From an uncultured Lachnospiraceae bacterium (GTDB lineage: Bacteria > Bacillota > Clostridia > Lachnospirales > Lachnospiraceae), in assembly GCA_934320845.1 (NCBI GenBank), contig CAKRFU010000034.1:1-22663 (forward strand): DNA of 22,663 nucleotides, written 5' to 3'. Below, piece by piece: positions 6,870-12,756 of the stretch. A model generated the notes under the pieces. That model worked only from the letters and a program-made list of their open reading frames with translations, was not told the DNA's origin and ran no database searches. Positions within the stretch are counted from its first letter, which is position 1; every line of letters starts with the position of its first letter. The position numbers and the translations under genes are program-made.

Positions 6870-8021
6870 ATGGGATTATATGAATGTGGGGAAAAGTTAA
6901 AGGCTCTTCGTATAGGGGATATGATTGCAAGGATTCCTATTATTCAAGGTGGAATGGGAGTTGGTATCAGTCGTTCAAAGCTTGCGGGAGCAGTTGCAGC
7001 GGAGGGTGGAATAGGAATTATATCAACTGCCCAGATAGGATATGATGAGGAAAATTTTGAAAATGATCAGGCAGGATGCAATCTTCGCGCAATAGGAAAG
7101 CATATCAGACGTGCAAAAGAGATAGCAGGCGGAAATGGACTTGTGGGAGCAAATATCATGGTTGCATTAAAACATTACAAAGAACATGTCATGGCGGCTG
7201 TAGCAGCAGGTGCAGATGTGATAATAAGCGGAGCCGGTCTTCCGGTGAAACTTCCTGAGTATATAGGAAGAACTTGCAGGACAAAGATAGCACCGATAGT
7301 CTCATCAAGGCGTGCGGCAGATATTATACTTAAAATGTGGGCAAGAAGATACGACAGAACTGCCGATTTTATAGTGATTGAGGGTCCAAAGGCAGGCGGA
7401 CATCTTGGTTTTTCAAATGAGGAACTTCAAAATATGGAAAGCATCGACTATGATAAAGAGATAAAAGATATTATTGAATGTACAAAAGAGTATGAGAAAA
7501 AATATAATACACATATACCTGTCATTGTTGCTGGGGGGATATTTGACTATGATGATATAATTCATGCAATTGAACTTGGTGCAGACGGAGTGCAGATTGC
7601 GAGCCGCTTTGTGGCGACAAAGGAGTGCGATGCTTCTGAAGAATACAAAAAAGCGTATATAGATGCGAGAGAAGAGGATATTAAGATAATCAAAAGTCCT
7701 GTCGGAATGCCTGGTCGTGCGATAAGAAATGAATTTATAAAGCGTGTGGAAAAGGAAAATCAACCGGTATTAAAGTGCTACAATTGCATGAAAAAATGCA
7801 ATCCCAAAGAAGTACCGTATTGCATAACGAAAGCATTAGTTGATGCGGTGAACGGAGACATAAATAATGGACTTATATTCTGCGGTGCAAATGTAGGACG
7901 TATAAATGAGATGACAACTGTTCATGAATTGATGATGGAACTGATAAGTCCGAAAGAAAAAGTATCAAAGAAATATGAAATAAAAGGTATGTATGCACCA
8001 AAAGATAAAATGATAAGTTGA
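6870..8021 (+). CDS. NMO/FabK-family NAD(P)H-dependent flavin oxidoreductase
   Basis: This TIM-barrel FMN protein belongs to the nitronate monooxygenase / 2-nitropropane dioxygenase family, which also contains enoyl-ACP reductase II (FabK). Visible motifs are IPIIQGGMGVGISRSKLAGA near the N-terminus, GGIGIISTAQIG, the FMN-phosphate region GPKAGGHLG, IPVIVAGGIFD, and GADGVQIASRFVAT. The 383-residue length exceeds FabK (about 310-320). The extra part is a C-terminal segment with clustered cysteines (CYNCMKKC, YC, IFCGAN) seen in clostridial NMO-like proteins. Substrate is not predictable; nitronate oxidation, acyl reduction or another flavin reaction are possible. Start choice: ATG 6870 has GAGG 5 nt upstream. 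ATG 6846 (AAAGGTG) and GTG 6840 are in-frame alternatives. It has its own promoter and terminator. Confidence 0.85.
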   Translation: MGLYECGEKLKALRIGDMIARIPIIQGGMGVGISRSKLAGAVAAEGGIGIISTAQIGYDEENFENDQAGCNLRAIGKHIRRAKEIAGGNGLVGANIMVALKHYKEHVMAAVAAGADVIISGAGLPVKLPEYIGRTCRTKIAPIVSSRRAADIILKMWARRYDRTADFIVIEGPKAGGHLGFSNEELQNMESIDYDKEIKDIIECTKEYEKKYNTHIPVIVAGGIFDYDDIIHAIELGADGVQIASRFVATKECDASEEYKKAYIDAREEDIKIIKSPVGMPGRAIRNEFIKRVEKENQPVLKCYNCMKKCNPKEVPYCITKALVDAVNGDINNGLIFCGANVGRINEMTTVHELMMELISPKEKVSKKYEIKGMYAPKDKMIS

Positions 8022-8060
8022 GAAATGTTTATATAATAATGCAGGTATATTTGACTTATC

Positions 8061-8112
8061 AAAAAAGAAACAGCGGCAAATCTGTTAATAGGTTAACCAC
8101 TGTTTCTTTTTT
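8061..8112. terminator. Bidirectional terminator between convergent genes
   Basis: Thirteen perfectly paired bases (AAAAAAGAAACAG with CTGTTTCTTTTTT) plus an inner GG/CC pair enclose an AT-rich loop. T-runs on both strands let it serve both the NMO-family gene and the convergent hemerythrin gene. Confidence 0.85.
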
Positions 8113-8131
8113 AGGTTTTTGTATTTTCTTG

Positions 8132-8980
8132 TTAGTCGATTGTAATATTATTTTCTTTTATGTATTCACCGATTTTTATATCTGAACCAAGAATATGGTT
8201 TGAAAGCCAGTTTAAGAGGTAATTTATCAATTCAAAAAGATAAGTCTGCTGATGGCTGTCAATTTCGTCAAGTTCATCAATATCGATATGTACAAGTTTA
8301 TCCACAAATGCGGAATGGGCTTTCTTTTGAGCTTCAAGTCCGGGATAAGATATTTTTTCCATAAGAGCTTCTTCATCACTGAAATGTGTTTCTGTATATG
8401 TTTTAAGTTCATTGAGAAGATGAATTATCTCGTCATATTTATCATGAAGCAGATTTGCATGTATAAGCTCATTTGTCTGTTCAATGATTTCAAAAAGATG
8501 TTTATGTTCATCATCAATAAGAGTAATGTCGGTTTTGTATTTGTCAGTAAAAGCAAATGGATTTGTATTTTCGGTTTCCTTGTCTGAAGATGAAAGTCTG
8601 CCAATCATAATGTCACTTCCTAAGATATGCTTATACAGCCAGTTGACAATGTAGACAAGAAGTTCGTTCAATGATTTTTTTGAAGCTTCGGCAGATGAAA
8701 TATCAAGTTTAAAGTCATTAATTTTTTCGGTAAATGCTTTATGTTCTTTGACCTGACGCTCAAGTTCAGGGTCATTTATTTTTTTCATATAAGCTTCTTC
8801 GTGAGCGAAATGTACATTCGCATAATCTTTCAGTCCCTTAATAAGATTTTTGGCAATGCTTTCGGCATCTTCTGTCTCATTAGTGAGAACCATTGCATTG
8901 TTTATCATATCGAACAATTTTTTGTGTTCGTCATCTATTTCCTTGATTCCAATCATACAATCTTTAGTAAATTCGTACAT
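8132..8980 (-). CDS. Tandem two-domain bacteriohemerythrin
   Basis: This is a cytoplasmic diiron O2-binding protein of 282 residues with two hemerythrin domains (about 1-127 and 142-273) joined by a polar linker. The first has H19 (DDEHKKLF), H57 and E61 (HFAHEE), H80 (KEHKAF), H118 and D123 (HILGSD). The second has H159, H199, E203, H222, H262 and D267 in the same frames. In both domains the first His of the usual HxxxH pair is Gln (Q76, Q218), so one canonical iron ligand is missing from each site. Roles in this family are O2 binding or scavenging, sensing or iron storage. In an anaerobe, O2 protection is likely but inferred. AAGGAGG stands 6 nt before the ATG. The gene is monocistronic with a structured leader. 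Confidence 0.92.
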   Translation of the reverse strand: MYEFTKDCMIGIKEIDDEHKKLFDMINNAMVLTNETEDAESIAKNLIKGLKDYANVHFAHEEAYMKKINDPELERQVKEHKAFTEKINDFKLDISSAEASKKSLNELLVYIVNWLYKHILGSDIMIGRLSSSDKETENTNPFAFTDKYKTDITLIDDEHKHLFEIIEQTNELIHANLLHDKYDEIIHLLNELKTYTETHFSDEEALMEKISYPGLEAQKKAHSAFVDKLVHIDIDELDEIDSHQQTYLFELINYLLNWLSNHILGSDIKIGEYIKENNITID

Positions 8981-9036
8981 GGAAAACCTCCTTATAAAAA
9001 GTAATAATCTCTCGTAATCTTTTCAAAATGAATCCA

Positions 9037-9068
9037 TCTCGAAATTCTTCGTTCAGAAGATTTCGAGA
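9037..9068 (-). other. Stem-loop at the 5' end of the hemerythrin mRNA, with candidate -10
   Basis: On the minus strand TATACT (9080-9075) is followed after 6 nt by a 13-bp stem with one bulge (CTCGAAATCTTC pairing with GAAGAATTTCGAG, loop about 5 nt). The predicted start site is the first base of the hairpin. No convincing -35 is present (TGCAAA at 18 nt). A 5'-terminal hairpin like this commonly protects mRNA. Confidence 0.55.
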
Positions 9069-9104
9069 GTACATAGTATAAATGTGTATGTGTCGGTGTT
9101 TGCA

Positions 9105-9174
9105 GGATTGCGAAAATTGCACAACAATGAAGCAATCCGTGGCATTAGTTGGGGTCAAAAAGCTTTTTGAACCA
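9105..9174. promoter_or_regulatory. Two inverted repeats between the divergent hemerythrin and DUF4300 genes
   Basis: The first is GGATTGC...GCAATCC (9105-9111 and 9132-9138). The second is a perfect 16-bp palindrome, TCAAAAAGCTTTTTGA (9155-9170), extended by TTGG/CCAA flanks to 9149-9174. Both lie upstream of the hemerythrin -10 and upstream of the plus-strand gene, so they are candidate operators. Neither is followed by a T-run that would suit a terminator of either gene. The rest of this 390-bp gap (9175-9289) is AT-rich with nothing else recognised. Confidence 0.5.
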
Positions 9175-9289
9175 ACATCACAATATTAGTATATTACAAT
9201 TTTGTTTTTTTGGCTATACCCATTATTTTTTCAATTTTACTTTTAGTGATGGATGATGAATTGTTTTTTGAAATGTAATAAAATCTTAA

Positions 9290-9318
9290 TTGCATTTTTT
9301 TTATGTGTGCTATAAAAT
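9290..9318 (+). promoter_or_regulatory. Candidate promoter of the DUF4300 gene
   Basis: TTGCAT (9290-9295), 17 nt, then TAAAAT (9313-9318, overlapping TATAAA at 9311). The -35 match is weak. The leader of about 50 nt carries a small hairpin, CTGC-ATT-GCAG. Confidence 0.4.
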
Positions 9319-9372
9319 AATTGCTGCATTGCAGGTATTGGCAATAATAATTATCTAAGGAAGGTGAAAAGC

Positions 9373-10524
9373 TTGAAGAAAAGAATCATAGCTGTTATAG
9401 GTACTGTTTTATTAACTACTTTATTTTTGAACGGAAGTAATACAGAGGCGGTCATAAAGCCTCCTGTAATATTTGTCGGCAATGAAAATGTTACAGGCGG
9501 TAAATATATAATTGGTCAAAAATCAAAGCTCATGCTTAATATAAAAAATAAGAAACAGTATAAAAAAATATCATTCAGAACTAAGAATTTAAAAAAAGTC
9601 AAAGTTGACCAAAAGGGAACTGTTACGGCAGGAACTTCTGGTGGAAAAGGTGTTATTATTGTTACGGGAATAACAAAAGAAGGAAAAAAATATTCTTCTG
9701 ACATTAAAATAACTGTCACAGATACTCTGGGAAAATATTCGAATCTTGTTGACAAAAGAACACAAAACGAAGTAAAGAAATATCTTATAGATGCAGGTAT
9801 TCCTAAAAAAAATGCAGAGGCATGGCTTAAAGATGTGAATGAATATAATAAGACTATTAAAAATACAAGTCTTGTAAAGAATGGATATAAAAAACTTGGA
9901 CTTAATGCACCAATATATAACGATAACAAGATAGCAGAATACTGGTCAAAAAAATATAATATGTTTATCGGATATAATTGTCGCATAACAGCATTTGACC
10001 TTTTGAAAAACTATATAAAAACCGGGGAGAATACAAAGCCAAATACAAATGAATTATTTATGGATAGTGATGCGTTGAAAAATTCTCCATACCAGAAATA
10101 TAACAAAAAAGATACAAAAAAATTTGAAACATTATATTCAAGCATCAATACTGTCTCTTCGACTAATGTAAATAAGCATATTGGTATTTTAAGAAAGTAC
10201 CGCAGTAAAAATAATATTACTTTTTCTCATGATAAAACGAAGGCATCTCTTATAACAGTCATTTTTCATTCTTATTTCAGTAAAAATGAAAATGAACTTT
10301 TTACAGGTCATGCCGGAGTACTTGTACCGGTCAAAAATAATGGTTACATTTTTATTGAAAAGATTTCCTTCCAGTCACCGTATCAGGTTATTAAGTTTGC
10401 ATCAAAACAGCAGCTTAATGAGTACCTTATGAGAATGTATGATACTGAATGGGGACAGAATACTTCAAAACCATTTATTATGGAAAATAATAATGTTTTG
10501 TCATGTTACCATCCTGTCAGATGA
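9373..10524 (+). CDS. Secreted protein with Ig-like (Big_2) and DUF4300 domains
   Basis: The roughly 383-residue product starts at TTG 9373 with AGGAAGGTG spaced about 6 nt upstream. GTG 9364 is in frame but too close to the same site. A signal peptide (KKRIIAVIGTVLLTTLFLNG, cleavage near TEA) is followed by a bacterial Ig-like domain of the Big_2 type (KLMLNIKNKKQYKKISF, KVDQKGTVTAGTSGGKGVIIV, IKITVTD). The C-terminal two thirds match DUF4300: YNCRITAFDLLK, LFTGHAGVLVP, FIEKISFQSPYQVIKF, YLMRMYDTEWGQ and KPFIMENN. The invariant-looking Cys in YNC, His in TGHAGVL and Glu/Gln in EKISFQ are reminiscent of a papain-like Cys-His catalytic set. That is inference only, since the function of DUF4300 is not established. 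No sorting signal or transmembrane anchor is seen, so it is probably released or loosely wall-held. Confidence 0.82.
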   Translation: MKKRIIAVIGTVLLTTLFLNGSNTEAVIKPPVIFVGNENVTGGKYIIGQKSKLMLNIKNKKQYKKISFRTKNLKKVKVDQKGTVTAGTSGGKGVIIVTGITKEGKKYSSDIKITVTDTLGKYSNLVDKRTQNEVKKYLIDAGIPKKNAEAWLKDVNEYNKTIKNTSLVKNGYKKLGLNAPIYNDNKIAEYWSKKYNMFIGYNCRITAFDLLKNYIKTGENTKPNTNELFMDSDALKNSPYQKYNKKDTKKFETLYSSINTVSSTNVNKHIGILRKYRSKNNITFSHDKTKASLITVIFHSYFSKNENELFTGHAGVLVPVKNNGYIFIEKISFQSPYQVIKFASKQQLNEYLMRMYDTEWGQNTSKPFIMENNNVLSCYHPVR

Positions 10525-10553
10525 TATTGAGGAATGTTAGAAAAATCTTTTCT

Positions 10554-10582
10554 TTGACTTGCAGTCATAAATATTGTATAAT
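10554..10582 (+). promoter_or_regulatory. Strong sigma-A promoter of gpmI
   Basis: TTGACT (10554-10559), a 17-nt spacer and TATAAT (10577-10582) precede the gpmI start by about 50 nt. A strong constitutive promoter suits a glycolytic gene. Confidence 0.88.
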
Positions 10583-10640
10583 CTATTGTCGGATAAAAAG
10601 GTAACTAAATATATTTTTATATAAAGAAAGGATAACGATT

Positions 10641-12185
10641 ATGAGTAAGAAACCGGTTGTATTGATGGTACTTGATGGTTATGGATTAAATGACAAGACA
10701 GAGGGTAATGCTATTGCTCAGGCAAAGACACCTGTTATGGATAAGCTTATGAAAGAGTGTCCGTTTCAGAAGGGAAATGCAAGCGGGCTTAGTGTAGGAC
10801 TTCCGGATGGTCAGATGGGTAACTCTGAGGTTGGTCACATGAATATCGGTGCAGGTCGCATTATCTATCAGGAACTTACACGTATTACAAAAGCTATTGA
10901 AGAAGGTACATTTTTTGAAAATAAAGCGTTGCTTTCAGCAGTAGAGAATGCAAAGAAAAATAATTCAGACCTTCATCTTTTCGGTCTTCTTTCAGATGGT
11001 GGTGTACACAGTCACAATACACACCTTTACGGATTATTGGAACTTGCAAAGAGAAACGGTCTTAAGAATGTATATGTACATGCATTCCTTGACGGAAGAG
11101 ATACAGCACCTACATCAGGAAAAGGTTTTGTAGAGGAACTCCAGAAAGAGATGGACAAGATAGGTGTAGGTAAGATTGCGTCTGTACATGGACGTTATTA
11201 TGCAATGGACAGAGATAATAACTGGGACAGAGTAGAGAAAGCTTACAATGCACTTGTAAAGGGCGAGGGTGTAAAGGCTGAGGACGCTGTTAAAGCTGTT
11301 GCAGATTCTTATGCACAGGATGTAAACGACGAGTTTGTTGTTCCTACAGTTATCGAGGAAAATGGAAAAGCTGTAGCAACTATTAAAGCAAATGACTCAG
11401 TAATTTTCTTTAACTTCAGACCTGACCGTGCACGTCAGATTACACGTACTTTCTGTGATGAAAGCTTTGACAAATTTGAGAGAGCAAATGGATTTATGCC
11501 ACTCACATTTGTATGCTTTACAAATTATGATGAGACTATCGGAAATAAACTTGTTGCATTTGAGAAAGAGAGTATTGAAAATACATTTGGAGAGTTCCTT
11601 GCAGCAAACAATATGACACAGCTTCGTCTCGCTGAGACAGAGAAGTATGCTCATGTAACATTCTTCTTTAATGGTGGTGTTGAGGAGCCAAACAAGGGAG
11701 AAGAGCGTTCACTTGTAAAATCACCTTCAGTTGCAACATATGACCTTAAGCCTGAAATGAGTGCACCGGAAGTAAGTGAGAGACTCAATGAAGCTATAGC
11801 TTCAGATAAATATGATGTGATAGTTATCAACTTTGCAAACCCTGACATGGTAGGTCATACAGGAGTTATCCCGGCAGCAGTTGCAGCAGTTGAGAAAGTT
11901 GACGAATGTGTAGGAACAGCAGTTGAGGCAGTAAAGAAAGCTGACGGAGTATTATTTATCTGTGCTGACCACGGAAATGCAGAGCAGATGATAGATTATG
12001 AGACAGGAGCACCATTTACAGCTCATACAACAAATCCTGTACCATTTATCCTTGTTAATTATGATGATGCATACACATTAAGAGAGGGTGGATGTCTTGC
12101 AGATATTGCGCCAACACTCATTGAGATAATGGGACTTGAGCAGCCAAAGGAAATGACAGGAAAATCACTTCTTGTACGTCGATAA
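10641..12185 (+). CDS. gpmI: 2,3-bisphosphoglycerate-independent phosphoglycerate mutase
   Basis: This cytosolic glycolytic enzyme interconverts 3- and 2-phosphoglycerate through a phosphoserine intermediate using two Mn2+ ions. The 514-residue length is normal for the family. The alkaline-phosphatase-like metal site is intact: D12 in VLDGYGL, S62 in QMGNSEVGHMNIGAGR, DGGVHSH, FLDGRDTAP, GRYYAMDRDNNW, NFRPDRARQ, NFANPDMVGHTG, CADHGNAEQM and FTAHTTNPVPFI. AAAGGA lies upstream of the ATG. It has its own strong promoter and no partner glycolytic genes nearby. Codon use (many GCA, CTT, ACA) looks like a highly expressed gene compared with the AT-richer accessory genes. Confidence 0.97.
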   Translation: MSKKPVVLMVLDGYGLNDKTEGNAIAQAKTPVMDKLMKECPFQKGNASGLSVGLPDGQMGNSEVGHMNIGAGRIIYQELTRITKAIEEGTFFENKALLSAVENAKKNNSDLHLFGLLSDGGVHSHNTHLYGLLELAKRNGLKNVYVHAFLDGRDTAPTSGKGFVEELQKEMDKIGVGKIASVHGRYYAMDRDNNWDRVEKAYNALVKGEGVKAEDAVKAVADSYAQDVNDEFVVPTVIEENGKAVATIKANDSVIFFNFRPDRARQITRTFCDESFDKFERANGFMPLTFVCFTNYDETIGNKLVAFEKESIENTFGEFLAANNMTQLRLAETEKYAHVTFFFNGGVEEPNKGEERSLVKSPSVATYDLKPEMSAPEVSERLNEAIASDKYDVIVINFANPDMVGHTGVIPAAVAAVEKVDECVGTAVEAVKKADGVLFICADHGNAEQMIDYETGAPFTAHTTNPVPFILVNYDDAYTLREGGCLADIAPTLIEIMGLEQPKEMTGKSLLVRR

Positions 12186-12238
12186 GCAGGTTTTACAGTA
12201 TTATAAGCTATGCACAACGAATAATCGTTAAAAAAATA

Positions 12239-12267
12239 TTGAAAACTTTAAGATATTATGATAGACT
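12239..12267 (+). promoter_or_regulatory. Candidate promoter of secG
   Basis: TTGAAA (12239-12244), 17 nt, then TAGACT (12262-12267). The -10 is only a fair match. The start site would fall inside the hairpin at 12269-12299. Confidence 0.4.
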
Positions 12268-12268
12268 A

Positions 12269-12299
12269 GATTAGTACAGTGTTTTTTGCTGTACTAATC
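12269..12299 (+). other. 11-bp hairpin between gpmI and secG
   Basis: GATTAGTACAG and CTGTACTAATC pair perfectly around a T-rich 9-nt loop. No T-run follows, so it is a poor intrinsic terminator of gpmI. It may be a transcript-end structure after processing or an operator overlapping the secG start site. Confidence 0.5.
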
Positions 12300-12334
12300 A
12301 GTTTGTATGAGTTTTAATTGAATGGAGGAGCATA

Positions 12335-12583
12335 ATGATTAAGACAATTCATGGAATTTTATTGATTCTATACATTATCGTATGCGTTGCACTTACAGTT
12401 GTAGTTATTCTTCAGGAAGGCAAGCAGGCAGGACTTACAGGAGCTATCAGCGGAGCTGCTGAGTCTTATTGGGGAAAAAACAAAGGACGTTCTATGGAAG
12501 GCGGACTTGTTATGGCTACAAGAGTTCTTGCAGTATTATTTGTTTTGATTTCACTTTTATTGAATTTAAGTATTTTTTCATAA
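12335..12583 (+). CDS. secG: Preprotein translocase subunit SecG
   Basis: This small accessory subunit of the SecYEG membrane channel assists protein export. The 82-residue product has two membrane segments (ILLILYIIVCVALTVVVIL and VLAVLFVLISLLLNLSIF) flanking a Gly-rich cytoplasmic loop (QEGKQAGLTGAISGAAESYW), as in other SecG proteins. GGAGG precedes the ATG by 6 nt. A terminator follows immediately, so it is transcribed separately from rnr, although secG-rnr-smpB order is a common Firmicutes arrangement. Confidence 0.96.
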   Translation: MIKTIHGILLILYIIVCVALTVVVILQEGKQAGLTGAISGAAESYWGKNKGRSMEGGLVMATRVLAVLFVLISLLLNLSIFS

Positions 12584-12593
12584 AAGAAATTAC

Positions 12594-12625
12594 AAAAAGG
12601 GATTGTCGATTGACAGTCCTTTTTT
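12594..12625 (+). terminator. Intrinsic terminator after secG
   Basis: A 13-bp stem with two G-U pairs (AAAAAGGGATTGTC region with GACAGTCCTTTTT) and a 4-nt loop ends in TTTTTT, 11 nt after the secG stop. Confidence 0.88.
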
Positions 12626-12656
12626 ATGTTATAGGAAACTTCTTGTAATAAAGTGA

Positions 12657-12685
12657 TTGTTTCATTATACAATATGGGATATAAT
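12657..12685 (+). promoter_or_regulatory. Candidate promoter of the rnr-smpB pair
   Basis: TTGTTT (12657-12662), 17 nt, then TATAAT (12680-12685). The -10 is perfect and the -35 moderate. The leader of about 65 nt has a short GGTG...CACC hairpin. Confidence 0.6.
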
Positions 12686-12756
12686 ATAAATAATATATAA
12701 TTTGAGATTAAGCATCAATATAGGTGTCGCTGCACCGAATTTTAGGGGGTGTTTGT

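Noticed and set aside
12724..12756. Longer GTG start for rnr
   Set aside because: The GGGGGTG site sits inside this extension and is correctly spaced only for the ATG at 12757.
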